DNA of 64,000 bases from an uncultured Ruminococcus sp. (lineage in GTDB: Bacteria > Bacillota > Clostridia > Oscillospirales > Ruminococcaceae). Below the pieces are notes generated by a model. It was not told the DNA's origin. It ran no database searches and worked only from the letters and a program-made list of their open reading frames with translations. Below are positions 32,741-41,821 of the stretch, one piece after another. Position 1 is the first letter of the stretch, and every line of letters begins with the position of its first letter. The stretch is taken from NCBI GenBank assembly GCA_937926145.1, contig CALANW010000011.1, positions 15,255 through 79,254 on the forward strand, written 5' to 3'. The position numbers and the translations under genes are program-made.

Positions 32741-33607
32741 ATGGCGGAAATTATCGGAGTGCGCTTTAAGAGCGCAGGTAAAGTTTATTATTTTTCTCCG
32801 GGAAAGCAGAAGCTTTCTGTCGGCGAAAAAGTTATAGTAGAAACGGCGAGAGGCGTTGAATGTGGCGAGGTCGCACTTGCAAACAAGCAGGTCGATGAGA
32901 GCAGGATCGTCAAGCCGTTAAAGGACATTATCCGAAAGGCGACCGAGGCTGACCTTAAAACGGTCGAGCAGAACAAGCAGAAAGAAAAGGACGCTTTCAA
33001 GATATGTCAGGAAAAGATCGCGGCGCATAAGCTGGATATGAAGCTTGTCGATGTTGAATGTACATTCGACAACAACAAGATACTTTTCTATTTCACGGCA
33101 GAAACGAGAGTTGACTTCCGTGAGCTTGTAAAAGACCTTGCGTCCGTGTTCAGAACGAGAATTGAACTTCGTCAGATAGGTGTTCGTGACGAAGCAAAGC
33201 TTCTCGGCGGACTTGGAATATGCGGAAGAGAATTCTGCTGCAAGTCATTCCTCGGCGATTTTCAGCCCGTTTCTATCAAGATGGCAAAGGAACAGGGACT
33301 TTCGCTCAACCCGACGAAGATATCGGGAACGTGCGGTCGCTTGATGTGCTGCTTGAAGCACGAGCAGGAGGCTTATGAAGACTTGCTCAAAACAACGCCA
33401 AAGGTCGGCGCTTATGTCAGCACGGAAAAGTTCAAAGGCTATGTTGAGGAAGTAAATCTTCTCACGGGCAAGCTCAAAGTAAAGCCCGAAAAATCGGACG
33501 ATCCGTCGGTTGTATTCGACAAGTCCGAGGTAACGGTCATTCGTGACGGCAAGATAAAGGTCGACCGTGACGAAGTAAAAGCACTCAAATCACTTGAAGA
33601 TAAGTAA
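32741..33607 (+). CDS. ricT: RicT/YaaT (PSP1 domain) regulator
   Basis: 288 aa from the chosen start. PSP1 domain with the Cys cluster GICGREFCCKSF and GTCGRLMCCLKHE, which in Bacillus binds 4Fe-4S in the RicAFT complex controlling mRNA maturation by RNase Y and phosphorelay activity. The frame extends 48 bases upstream, but AAAGGA is positioned for ATG 32741. RicA and RicF are not in the window. Confidence 0.93.
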   Translation: MAEIIGVRFKSAGKVYYFSPGKQKLSVGEKVIVETARGVECGEVALANKQVDESRIVKPLKDIIRKATEADLKTVEQNKQKEKDAFKICQEKIAAHKLDMKLVDVECTFDNNKILFYFTAETRVDFRELVKDLASVFRTRIELRQIGVRDEAKLLGGLGICGREFCCKSFLGDFQPVSIKMAKEQGLSLNPTKISGTCGRLMCCLKHEQEAYEDLLKTTPKVGAYVSTEKFKGYVEEVNLLTGKLKVKPEKSDDPSVVFDKSEVTVIRDGKIKVDRDEVKALKSLEDK

Positions 33608-33627
33608 TAATTTGGAGGGACAGTTTT

Positions 33628-34011
33628 ATGATCATCAAAAAAATTATTGAAACAAAAAGATTTATCGACGGAACTAAGGATCTGCTTGAAGATAAGTGGG
33701 ACAGCACTAAGGCTGCGCTCAGCAATACAAAGGAAAAGCTTTACGACACAAAGGCAAAGCTCGCACAGTACAATGTAAAAAAGGTAAGAGCTATCGCTAT
33801 AACTCTCGGAGTTATCAGCATGGTTCTTTCTGCGGCGGCACTTGCGGTTTCTATCGTTGCACTCGTTAAGTCCTGCAAGACAAAGAAAAAAGAAAAGGTC
33901 GAGGATTACAGCTACTACATCGATGACCCCGATGATATCGAAAGCTACAGCCTTGGCGTTGATAACAAGAAGATAGATGAAAAGGATCTTCCCGAAGATA
34001 ATGAAGATTAA
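33628..34011 (+). CDS. Single-helix membrane protein next to an SPFH gene
   Basis: 127 aa. Basic amphipathic N-terminal half (~1-48) with Lys/Asp coiled-coil-like spacing, one transmembrane helix (~50-75), then a strongly acidic tail. GGAGGG before the ATG. Lies 56 bp before the SPFH protein, so a partner role is plausible. Family not recognised. Confidence 0.7.
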   Translation: MIIKKIIETKRFIDGTKDLLEDKWDSTKAALSNTKEKLYDTKAKLAQYNVKKVRAIAITLGVISMVLSAAALAVSIVALVKSCKTKKKEKVEDYSYYIDDPDDIESYSLGVDNKKIDEKDLPEDNED

Positions 34012-34067
34012 CTTCATTGAAGATCAACTTCATCAAATAATTTTTGACCCGAAAGGATTTTTGACAA

Positions 34068-34985
34068 ATGAGCAATAATGACAGAAATATCATTGATGTT
34101 AAGCCTGTGCGTTCTGCAGGAAAAATCGTTGCGGCGGTCATAATTATCCTCGCACTTGTGGTAGTTATACTCAACTCGTTCACGGCGGTAACGGCAGGTC
34201 ACTCGGGAGTTGTGACGACGTTCGGAAAGGTTTCGGACAGCGTTCTGACCGAGGGACTGCACTTCAAGATACCATTTGTGCAGAAGATAGTTCTGGTGGA
34301 TAATCGTGTACTCAAAGCCGAAGCTGATTGTTCATCGGCTTCAAAGGACTTGCAGACGGTTCGCTCGACTATTGCGGTGAACTATAAGGTGATGAATTCT
34401 TATTCCGCATCGGTTTATAAAAACATCGGTATGGACTATGAATCGGTGATAATCATTCCTGCCGTTCAGGAGTGCGTAAAGGCTGTAACTGCGCGCTTCA
34501 CAGCGGAGGAGCTTATCACGAACCGACAGAACGTCAGCGATCTTATGAGCGAACAGCTCAAAGACAAGATTGGCTCTTACGGCATCGATGTTCAGATATT
34601 CAACATCATTTCGTTCGACTTCACCGAGGAATACAACGCCGCAGTTGAAGCAAAGCAGACGGCACAGCAGAACGCTCTCAAAGCCGAGCAGGATTTACAG
34701 CGCGTAAAGGTCGAAGCCGAGCAGACGGTTGCCGAGGCTCAGGCAGAAGCCGAAGCTTACAGGCTCAAATCCGAGCAGATAACGCCCGAAGTGCTTCTCA
34801 TGAGCTACATAGACAAATGGGACGGCAAGCTCCCGACAGTTGCAGGTGAGAACGGCTCAATGCTCATCGACATCACCGCTCTTCTCGAACAGATAGAGAA
34901 AGAGGATAAGCCGAGCAGTTCTGCGCCCGTTTACACCGCTCCAGAAACAGCGGAAACTGATACATCGAACTCAGACGACGAATAA
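34068..34985 (+). CDS. SPFH/prohibitin-family membrane protein
   Basis: 305 aa. N-terminal membrane helix (~18-40), SPFH (band 7) domain (~45-200: GHSGVVTTFGKV, EGLHFKIPFVQ, NIISFDFTEEYNAAVEAKQ), then an Ala/Glu/Gln coiled coil (~195-235) and an acidic Ser/Thr tail. Such proteins form membrane rings or microdomains and regulate proteases such as FtsH; the layout is HflC/prohibitin-like rather than flotillin-like. The end of this operon is marked by the terminator at 34991. Confidence 0.88.
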   Translation: MSNNDRNIIDVKPVRSAGKIVAAVIIILALVVVILNSFTAVTAGHSGVVTTFGKVSDSVLTEGLHFKIPFVQKIVLVDNRVLKAEADCSSASKDLQTVRSTIAVNYKVMNSYSASVYKNIGMDYESVIIIPAVQECVKAVTARFTAEELITNRQNVSDLMSEQLKDKIGSYGIDVQIFNIISFDFTEEYNAAVEAKQTAQQNALKAEQDLQRVKVEAEQTVAEAQAEAEAYRLKSEQITPEVLLMSYIDKWDGKLPTVAGENGSMLIDITALLEQIEKEDKPSSSAPVYTAPETAETDTSNSDDE

Positions 34986-34990
34986 TAATG

Positions 34991-35022
34991 ACCCCTGCGA
35001 ACAATGCGCAGGGGTTTCTTTT
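34991..35022 (+). terminator. Terminator after the SPFH gene
   Basis: 9-bp perfect stem ACCCCTGCG (34991-34999) / CGCAGGGGT (35007-35015), then TTTCTTTT. Closes the long ftsE-to-SPFH run of plus-strand genes. Confidence 0.88.
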
Positions 35023-35033
35023 CGGAGAATATT

Positions 35034-35543
35034 ATGGAGATAAAAATAAAGCTTCAGAACGGCGAGATAGCCGAGAAAGCATGTGCATTCGCCCGAAATA
35101 TGAACGGCGTTGGCAGTGCGGAGTATGACGGCGAAGAAATTGCGATAACTCTTTCGCCGAACGGCTCGGAAAATGTCATAAAAAGCGCTGTTGAGGGCTA
35201 TATCGAAGCAATGGGCGGCAGAAATGGCGAAAAAAAACCGAAAAAAGTACATTCGCGGCTAAAATTTGTGCTGAGGATAGCCGTGACAGTTCTGTTCGCC
35301 GCGGCAGGCGCGGTCACGGCGCATTTCGGCGCAGAAACGGCATCGCTTTTCCTTTATATCGCGGCGTACATAATTATAATTTGGGACGTGTTTTTAACCA
35401 TTGCCGAAAGCATAAAAGAAAAGCACCGCCCGAAGATATTGGAAGTGTTGGTATGCATCATCACGCTTGCGATGTTCGTTATGGGGTGGTATTTGCCTGC
35501 GGTCATTACCGCAATAATTCAATGCGTAATTCGTAATGCGTAA
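35034..35543 (+). CDS. Truncated N-terminal fragment of a metal P1B-type ATPase (likely)
   Basis: 169 aa. N-terminal ~60 residues look like a degenerate heavy-metal-associated domain lacking its CxxC, then four hydrophobic segments (~75-165). The run LFLYIAAYIIIIWDVFL...EVLVCIITLAMFVMGWYLPA matches the start of the transmembrane region of Cd/Zn/Cu P1B ATPases, but the phosphorylation, CPC and ATP-binding parts are absent. The last residues and stop (QCVIRNA) come from the left end of a family A element. GGAG at 35024 supports ATG 35034. Most likely a gene remnant cut by the element; a stable small membrane protein is possible. Confidence 0.55.
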   Translation: MEIKIKLQNGEIAEKACAFARNMNGVGSAEYDGEEIAITLSPNGSENVIKSAVEGYIEAMGGRNGEKKPKKVHSRLKFVLRIAVTVLFAAAGAVTAHFGAETASLFLYIAAYIIIIWDVFLTIAESIKEKHRPKILEVLVCIITLAMFVMGWYLPAVITAIIQCVIRNA

Positions 35544-35832
35544 TTATTTATATTCTGTAAATTCGTATTGAATTCCGTAGGGAATGGGTTTCCCGTCCCG
35601 AATCACGAAGTGATTTTCGGCGCATATATTTCTGTATTGTTTACTGCATAACAAAAACGACCTTGTTTTCATCGGCTAAAACCGATGAAAACAAGGTCGT
35701 TCGTTTATTTCACAAACGCTCGCGGCGTAGGTCGTTGACCCGCCTTATGGGGAAATTTGTCCAAAATATCGGGTTTGCAACGTAATTTTACGGTGCATAA
35801 ATAATTACGCATTACGAATTACGCATTGAATT
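35516..35832. mobile_element. Family A MITE-like element with perfect 36-bp terminal inverted repeats (A3)
   Basis: 317 bp. Left end 35516-35551 and right end 35797-35832 are exact reverse complements over 36 bases, each built of heptads AATGCGT/AATTCGT ending in AATTATTTAT. The interior holds hairpin modules and a perfect 20-bp stem (35656-35675 / 35682-35701). No open frame. The 169-aa gene stops inside the left end and glgP stops at the right end. Confidence 0.85.
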
Positions 35833-38185
35833 AAAGTTTCCAAAGCTCCTCAGCATACTGAGTAACTGTTCTGTCGGAGGAGAACTTGCCGCTGTTTGCA
35901 ATGTTCATCCAGCACTTCTTCGAGAATACTTCTCTGTTCTTGTAGTCGTAGAGAGCGCGGAGCTTTGTATCTACATAGCCCTCGAGGTCTGCGAGGAGGA
36001 AGTAGTTATCGGGCTTGTGCCAGCTCGTGCCGTTGATGAGTGCGTTATAAAGCTCGCCGAACATACCCGTGTCGCCGTCATTGAATGTGCCGTCAACGAG
36101 GGTATTTACTATACGCTTTACGCGCTCGTTCTTGTAGTAGATCTTCTCCTTCGGTCTGTATGTTGGCTTGATCTTTTCGATCTCCTCAACGCGGCAGCCG
36201 AAGATGTACTCGTTCTCCCAGCCTGCTTCTTCAACGATCTCGACGTTTGCGCCGTCAAATGTACCGAGGGTAACTGCGCCGTTGAGCATAAACTTCATAT
36301 TGCCCGTACCTGAAGCTTCAAGACCTGCTGTGGAGATCTGCTCGGAGATATCAGCGGCAGGGATAAGCTTTTCTGCATAGGAAACGTTGTAGTTCTGAAC
36401 GAAGATAACTTTGAGCTTATCTCTTGTTTCGGGGTCATTGTTTACAAGGTTTGCGACCTCGTTGATGTACTTGATGATGCCCTTTGCTCTGCGGTATGCA
36501 GGAGCAGCCTTTGCGCCAAAGATGAATGCTGTCGGCTGGAGATCGGGAAGCTTATGCTCCTTGATCTGGAAATAGAGGTCCATTATCGAGAAAGCATTGA
36601 GAAGCTGACGCTTATATTCGTGCAGACGCTTTACCTGAATATCAAATACAAAGTCGGGGCTAAGAAGAACGCCCTCGTGCTTTGCAATATAGTCGCAAAG
36701 CTGCTGCTTCTTTGTGCGCTTGATCTCCATAAAGCGGTTGATAGTATCTCTGTCATCGACAAATTTTTCAAGCTGCTTGAGTTCGGAAAGGTCTGTTATC
36801 CAGCCGTCGCCGATCTTTTCCGTGATAAGGGAAGAAAGCTCCTCGTTGCAAAGTCCGAGCCATCTTCTTGGTGTGATGCCGTTTGTCTTGTTCTGGAATC
36901 TTTCGGGGAAGATATCGTACCAGTCCTTGAGAACGTCATTCTTAAGAATTTCCGTATGAAGCTGTGCAACGCCGTTCGTGTGGGAAGAAGCGAAGATAGC
37001 CATTCTTGCCATGTGGATACGGTCGCCGTCATAGATAAGCTTCTGATTGATCTGATTTTCGGTCTGACCGATAGAAGCAAGGTACTTTTTGAGGTGCTCG
37101 TTGATGAGCAGAACGATCTCGTAAACGGTAGGAAGAACGCTCTTAAAAAGGTCAGCGTTCCACTTTTCGAGTGCTTCTGCCATAACGGTGTGGTTGGTGT
37201 AGTTGCAGGTCTTCTGTGTGATGTCGAATGCCTCGCCGAAGCTCATACCCTCTTTGAACATAAATATTCTGATGAGTTCGGGGATAGCAACTGTCGGGTG
37301 AGTATCGTTGAGCTGGAGTGCAAAGCACTTTGCAAACTCGGAGAAGTCATTTCCGTGAGTTTTCTTGTACTTTCTTATGATATCCTGAATTGAAGCCGAT
37401 ACGAAGAAATACTGCTGCTTTAAGCGGAGGCGAAGTCCCTTTTCGTAGTTGTCATTCGGGTAAAGAACATCGGAGATAGCTTCGGCAAGAACTGTGCTTT
37501 CGGAAGCCTTTTCATAGTCCTGTCTGTCGAATGCGCCGAAGTCGAAGCCCTTTACGGGTTCAGCCTGCCAAAGACGAAGCGTGTTTACAGCCTTTCTGCC
37601 GTAGCCGATGATAGGAACATCGTAAGGAACAGCCATAACGGACTGATCGCCGAAGTCAACTCTTACAGCGTCCGATTCACAGCGAACGCTCCAAGCATCG
37701 CCGTAAGCGAGCCAGTTATCTGCGGTTTCCTGCTGGAAGCCGTTGCCGATAGACTGCTTGAAAAGGCCGTAGCGGTAGCGGATACCGTAACCGTCGAGCG
37801 GGATATCGCAGGCAGCAGCGGAATCAAGGAAGCAGGCTGCAAGTCTGCCAAGACCGCCGTTGCCGAGAGCAGCGTCCTCAACTTCTTCCATACAGTTGAT
37901 GTCAATGCCGTTTTCAGCAAATATCTGCTTTGCTTCATCGAGAAGTCCTGCGCAGTAAAGATTGTTGTAAACCGCACGTCCCATAAGGAACTCAGCGGAG
38001 AGATAGTATGCTCTTCTGCCGCTTGCGTGGCGGTTCTCGGTTTCGTTCCAGAGCGGAATGATGTCGCTCATAACAGCTCTTGAAACAGCGTTATGGAGCT
38101 GCTTGACGGTGGCGTTTTTGATATCGGTCCTGCCGTCGGTCATAAGATTCTCATTGATCTTTGCAAGGAATTGTGCCTTATCCAT
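35831..38185 (-). CDS. glgP: Glycogen/maltodextrin phosphorylase
   Basis: 784 aa. Phosphorolyses alpha-1,4-glucan to glucose-1-phosphate. Motifs: NGGLGRLAACFLDSAA, GYGIRYRYGLFKQ, ALQLNDTHPTVAIPEL, and the PLP-Lys region EASGTGNMKFMLNGA. Length fits bacterial enzymes. Own promoter ~110 bp upstream. The stop codon overlaps the inverted repeat of element A3. No other glycogen gene is nearby. Confidence 0.95.
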   Translation of the reverse strand: MDKAQFLAKINENLMTDGRTDIKNATVKQLHNAVSRAVMSDIIPLWNETENRHASGRRAYYLSAEFLMGRAVYNNLYCAGLLDEAKQIFAENGIDINCMEEVEDAALGNGGLGRLAACFLDSAAACDIPLDGYGIRYRYGLFKQSIGNGFQQETADNWLAYGDAWSVRCESDAVRVDFGDQSVMAVPYDVPIIGYGRKAVNTLRLWQAEPVKGFDFGAFDRQDYEKASESTVLAEAISDVLYPNDNYEKGLRLRLKQQYFFVSASIQDIIRKYKKTHGNDFSEFAKCFALQLNDTHPTVAIPELIRIFMFKEGMSFGEAFDITQKTCNYTNHTVMAEALEKWNADLFKSVLPTVYEIVLLINEHLKKYLASIGQTENQINQKLIYDGDRIHMARMAIFASSHTNGVAQLHTEILKNDVLKDWYDIFPERFQNKTNGITPRRWLGLCNEELSSLITEKIGDGWITDLSELKQLEKFVDDRDTINRFMEIKRTKKQQLCDYIAKHEGVLLSPDFVFDIQVKRLHEYKRQLLNAFSIMDLYFQIKEHKLPDLQPTAFIFGAKAAPAYRRAKGIIKYINEVANLVNNDPETRDKLKVIFVQNYNVSYAEKLIPAADISEQISTAGLEASGTGNMKFMLNGAVTLGTFDGANVEIVEEAGWENEYIFGCRVEEIEKIKPTYRPKEKIYYKNERVKRIVNTLVDGTFNDGDTGMFGELYNALINGTSWHKPDNYFLLADLEGYVDTKLRALYDYKNREVFSKKCWMNIANSGKFSSDRTVTQYAEELWKL

Positions 38186-38294
38186 TGTATAAATACCCTC
38201 ATTTCAGTTGATTTATGGTTGAATTTTTGAAAAAAGCAAGTCGGAAAGCCATTTTCGCCCAAAACGGAACCTCTTTCCAACAAAATTACACTTT

Positions 38295-38323
38295 ATTTTA
38301 CCATATTGCTTTAAAAAAGTCAA
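38295..38323 (-). promoter_or_regulatory. Sigma-A promoter for glgP
   Basis: Minus strand TTGACT (complement of 38318-38323), 17-bp spacer, TAAAAT (complement of 38295-38300). Leaves a ~100-nt leader with no clear fold. Confidence 0.7.
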
Positions 38324-38386
38324 TGTTGCGAGCCTATATTTGTGCAAAGCTACAAATTTTAGCGTGATATGTTGTAAAGGGTAATA

Positions 38387-39091
38387 TTACTGCAAACAAA
38401 AATCGGTGGAAAAGTCATTTTTTCGTATATTTCTAACGGTCAGAGCGTTCTCATTCACCGAAAAATCAACATCGAAGCCGCCGTAGGACATCGAATAGAC
38501 CCTTTCGGGGTCGTTCTGATACTGCGGCCGAGGATCTTGCGCAAGGATTTCCGTCAGCTCCGCCGAAAGCTCTTTTCCCACAAGCTTTTTCAGCTCATCG
38601 GGGAAAATGACCGACAAAACGGGAGCATTAGTGTCCAATGAGAATCCGTTTACGGCATCGGGATGACTGTCGGTGTAGGAAAGATACGGTTTTACGTCGA
38701 TTATTGGCGTTCCGTTCATAAGGTCAGCGCCGCGGACGTATATCACGGGTGAATCCTTTTCATCAAAGCTGACCCTTTCAAGCTTCACCGAGGAAAGACC
38801 TATCGAATTCGGTCGGAACGGCGAACGCGTTGCAAAAATACCCATTCGCCTGTTTCCGCCGAGCCGCGGAGGGCGCACGGTCGGGGAAAAGCCGTCGGTC
38901 TTTGCCTTTGAAAAAAGCCACAGCAGCCATAAATGCGAATAGCCGTCAATGCCCCTGAAGGCTTCGGGGATACGGTATTCGGGTTCAAAAACGATACGGG
39001 AAACAACATCGGCAAGACCGCTCTGCCGCGGAACGCCGAATTTTTCCGTAAAGCTGTTTTCGATATGTGCGATTATTTTAAGTTCGTTCAT
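38387..39091 (-). CDS. trmO: tRNA t6A37 N6-methyltransferase TrmO
   Basis: 234 aa. TsaA/YaeB fold: GIDGYSHLWLLWLF, FATRSPFRPNSIGLSSVKLE, DLMNGTPIIDVKPYL, and the C-terminal DPRPQYQNDPERVY. Uses S-adenosylmethionine to methylate t6A at position 37 of certain tRNAs. AAAAGGAC before ATG. Stands alone between glgP and a family A repeat. Confidence 0.92.
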   Translation of the reverse strand: MNELKIIAHIENSFTEKFGVPRQSGLADVVSRIVFEPEYRIPEAFRGIDGYSHLWLLWLFSKAKTDGFSPTVRPPRLGGNRRMGIFATRSPFRPNSIGLSSVKLERVSFDEKDSPVIYVRGADLMNGTPIIDVKPYLSYTDSHPDAVNGFSLDTNAPVLSVIFPDELKKLVGKELSAELTEILAQDPRPQYQNDPERVYSMSYGGFDVDFSVNENALTVRNIRKNDFSTDFCLQ

Positions 39092-39157
39092 TTTCGTTTG
39101 TCCTTTTTGGATTTATACATTTATTTTATCAGATACGGACGGGAAAAGCAACAATTT

Positions 39158-39361
39158 AAATTCGAAATTAGAAATTCGGAATGCGGAATTATTTCTGCTC
39201 CGCAAATTTACGACAAAAACCGAGTTTTCGTAGGGACGGATCATATATCCGCCAAATAAATGCAAGATTTTGTTCCGCAAAACAGAAATATAATGTAATG
39301 GACGGGTTGCCCGTCCCGCGCCGCAAGGCGTTTTCTGACGAATTCCATATTCCGAATTAAA
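39158..39361. repeat. Family A repeat (copy A4)
   Basis: Heptad end (AATTCGG AATGCGG AATTATT), hairpin GGACGGATC/GATC-ATATATCCGCC near 39235, GGACGGGTTGCCCGTCC followed by CGCGCCGCAAGG near 39301, and an inverted heptad end near 39350. No long central hairpin in this copy. Confidence 0.65.
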
Positions 39362-39377
39362 ATTTGTCTTTTTCCTA

Positions 39378-39407
39378 TTGAAAAAAGCCGCAGTGTTGTG
39401 CTATAAT
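39378..39407 (+). promoter_or_regulatory. Sigma-A promoter for cdaA-ybbR
   Basis: TTGAAA (39378-39383), 18-bp spacer, perfect TATAAT (39402-39407), about 40 bp before the TTG start of cdaA. Confidence 0.75.
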
Positions 39408-39447
39408 TATAGTAATACTGCAAAAATACAGAAAGGCGGAAACGGTT

Positions 39448-40380
39448 TTGGAGAATCTGTACACTCTGCGCTCGCTGATAACGAGTATCTTGCCGATAAC
39501 ATTCTGGGATATCCTCGATATTGCCGTACTTGCCGTTATTCTTTACAAGGGCATAAGCATCGTAAAGGAAACGCGCGCAGGCGGTCTGCTGAAAGGTATC
39601 GCCGTGCTTGTTATCGCGTATCTTTTAATGGAGCTTTTCCAGATGAAAGCTATGGCTTACATTATGAAGAGCGTTTTCAACATCGGTCTGCTTGCGCTGA
39701 TAATCCTTTTCCAGCCTGAGCTTCGCCGTGCTATCGAAAAAATGGGACGCTCAAAGCTCACGAAAGTCCCGTTCATCTCGTCCATAGGCTCGGAGAACAG
39801 CGACACCGCCGCTTCAAAGTGGAACGATGCTATCGAAGCTATCTGTGATGCCTGCGAGGACTTGTCCGCGACGACTACGGGCGCGCTCATCGTTATCGAG
39901 CGTGAATCAAAGCTCGGCGAACAGATCGACACGGGTACTATACTTAATGCGAAGCCCTCAAAGGAGCTTTTCGGAAATATTTTCTGGAAGAACACTCCTC
40001 TTCACGACGGCGCAGTCATAATGCGTGACGGCTACATTCTCGCCGCTGCCTGCTTCCTGCCGAAGCCGCAGAAAGAGGAAACGATAAACAAGGCACTCGG
40101 CTCACGTCACCGTGCGGCTATCGGTATGAGCGAAAACTCGGACGCTATCGTTATCGTCGTTTCGGAGGAAACTGGCGTTATCTCCATTGCCGAGAACGGC
40201 AGCCTTGAACGAGGCTTCTCGCGCGACAGCCTTAAAAAGTATCTCCGCGACAAGCTTATCCCCGAAAAGCCGCAGAGAACGGCAAGAACGCTTCCGCCGT
40301 CCGATAAAAAGCCGCTTTTCATCGGCAGAAAGAGAAAAGAAAAAGCAGAGGAGGTAAGCTCCAATGAAAAAAATAATTGA
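39448..40380 (+). CDS. cdaA: Diadenylate cyclase CdaA
   Basis: 310 aa, TTG start with AAAGGCGGA upstream. Three N-terminal membrane helices (~20-90) and a DAC domain (~105-265) with the catalytic motifs HDGAVIM (DGA) and SRHRAAIGMSE (RHR). Makes c-di-AMP from two ATP. A Lys/Arg-rich tail follows. Overlaps ybbR by 17 bp; the usual third gene glmM is absent here. Confidence 0.95.
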   Translation: MENLYTLRSLITSILPITFWDILDIAVLAVILYKGISIVKETRAGGLLKGIAVLVIAYLLMELFQMKAMAYIMKSVFNIGLLALIILFQPELRRAIEKMGRSKLTKVPFISSIGSENSDTAASKWNDAIEAICDACEDLSATTTGALIVIERESKLGEQIDTGTILNAKPSKELFGNIFWKNTPLHDGAVIMRDGYILAAACFLPKPQKEETINKALGSRHRAAIGMSENSDAIVIVVSEETGVISIAENGSLERGFSRDSLKKYLRDKLIPEKPQRTARTLPPSDKKPLFIGRKRKEKAEEVSSNEKNN

Positions 40381-41704
40381 CATCATCTCGGACTTCTTCC
40401 GCAGAATATTTGAAAAAGACCTTTCGCTGAAAATTTTCTCTATCCTCTGCGCGATAGTGATATGGTTCGCTGTTTCGATAAGCGTTTACCCGACAATAGA
40501 TCAGGTCGTTTACAACGTTCCCGTCACGGTCGAGCTTCAGGGCACTTACGCCGAGGCGCACAACTACAAGGTCATAGAGCAGAGCGTTCAGACCGTCGAT
40601 GTTTATCTGCGCGGCGACCGTTCGCAGATAGGCAGCATCAAGGCTGACGACATAAAGGTATCGGCTTCGGCTGAAAACGTAATAAGCCCAAGAGAATACA
40701 GTCTTCCGCTCGATGTAAGCTCAAACAGCGGAAAGACTTTTACCGTAACGAAGATAACCCCCTCGGACGATGTGGGTTCTTCGATAGAATATATCTACGC
40801 TTCCTTTGACGAAGTCGTAACAAAGGAGATAAAGCTTTCGCCCGTTCTTGACCGTCTGCACGTTGCGAGCGGTTATATCGTTGACGATGACGATGTTGCC
40901 GTTGCACCGAACACTATCGAGATAACAGGTCCGAAGGACGATGTTGAAAAGATCGACAGCGCATACTTCTATGTCGATACAGAGAGTGAACTTTCTTCAA
41001 GCTATGAATACACCGCCGAAAGTCCGACTATCTACAGCAGTGACGGCGTTGCTCTCAGCGGCAACGACAGCATCACATTCAGCAGAACAAGCTTCAGCGT
41101 AAGTATCCCCGTATACAAAAAGCAGGTTCTTCCGCTCGAAGTTGCGATAACGAACGCACCGTCCAGCTTTGACGTTGACGCGTTCCGCGAGAAGCTCCAG
41201 CTTTCCGTTTCCGAGCTTGAAATAGCCGCTCCTGCCGATGAGATAAAGGACGTTTCCGCGATAACGATAGGCACTATCGATATGCGCGAAGTTGACATCG
41301 GTTCGGTATTCACATTCAACACTGCCGACTTCCTCGGCGAGAATTATCAGAACCTCAGCGGCATCGACACCATTTCCGTTGTATGCCCGAGCGAGGGACT
41401 TTACAAGATCGCAATGACTATCCGCGGCAGCTCCGTTCAGATAATCAATGCCCCTGCGCAGTTCGATTATGACATCATAACCTCCGGCTTCACACTGTTC
41501 TTCATCGGCTCGGAGGAAAGCATCAATCAGATATCCTATATCGATGTTGTTGCGCAGATAGACTTGCTCAATTATGAGCTTGAAGCACGCGACTACAAGC
41601 TGCCCGTAACGTTCTCAACGCCTGCTTATGACGATGTTTGGTGCATAAGCTCGGACGGTCTGCTCTCGCCAAAGGCTATAGTAACATTTACATTAAAATC
41701 ATAG
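40364..41704 (+). CDS. cdaR: YbbR-domain protein, CdaA regulator
   Basis: 446 aa. One N-terminal membrane helix (~20-42) and an extracellular region of about four YbbR-type beta-rich repeats (~45-440; e.g. VYNVPVTVEL, LPLDVSSNSG, VLPLEVAITN). In Bacillus and Listeria the equivalent (CdaR) modulates CdaA. GAGGAGGT ribosome binding site inside cdaA. Not to be confused with the PucR-type CdaR regulators. The stop codon's last base begins a family C hairpin. Confidence 0.9.
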   Translation: MKKIIDIISDFFRRIFEKDLSLKIFSILCAIVIWFAVSISVYPTIDQVVYNVPVTVELQGTYAEAHNYKVIEQSVQTVDVYLRGDRSQIGSIKADDIKVSASAENVISPREYSLPLDVSSNSGKTFTVTKITPSDDVGSSIEYIYASFDEVVTKEIKLSPVLDRLHVASGYIVDDDDVAVAPNTIEITGPKDDVEKIDSAYFYVDTESELSSSYEYTAESPTIYSSDGVALSGNDSITFSRTSFSVSIPVYKKQVLPLEVAITNAPSSFDVDAFREKLQLSVSELEIAAPADEIKDVSAITIGTIDMREVDIGSVFTFNTADFLGENYQNLSGIDTISVVCPSEGLYKIAMTIRGSSVQIINAPAQFDYDIITSGFTLFFIGSEESINQISYIDVVAQIDLLNYELEARDYKLPVTFSTPAYDDVWCISSDGLLSPKAIVTFTLKS

Positions 41705-41820
41705 TGGGGAAGCCCCACGGCAAATTCGCGCCACGCTTCACTTCGTTCCGCTCGTTTTTGGGAGAACGGGGTGAGGTGTTCGCGAATAAAGTTTGTTTGA
41801 CAGCCCAACAATAGGAACCG
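41704..41820. repeat. Family C repeat starting at the cdaR stop codon (C1)
   Basis: Hairpin GTGGGGAAGCCCCAC (41704-41718) begins on the last base of the stop codon, followed by GGCAAATTCGCG and, 60 nt on, TTCGCGAATAAAGTTTG, which can pair with it. Confidence 0.7.
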
Positions 41821-41821
41821 A

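Noticed and set aside
35831..38185. Long plus-strand open frames inside glgP
   Set aside because: They are antisense shadows of a conserved, full-length phosphorylase with intact PLP motifs.
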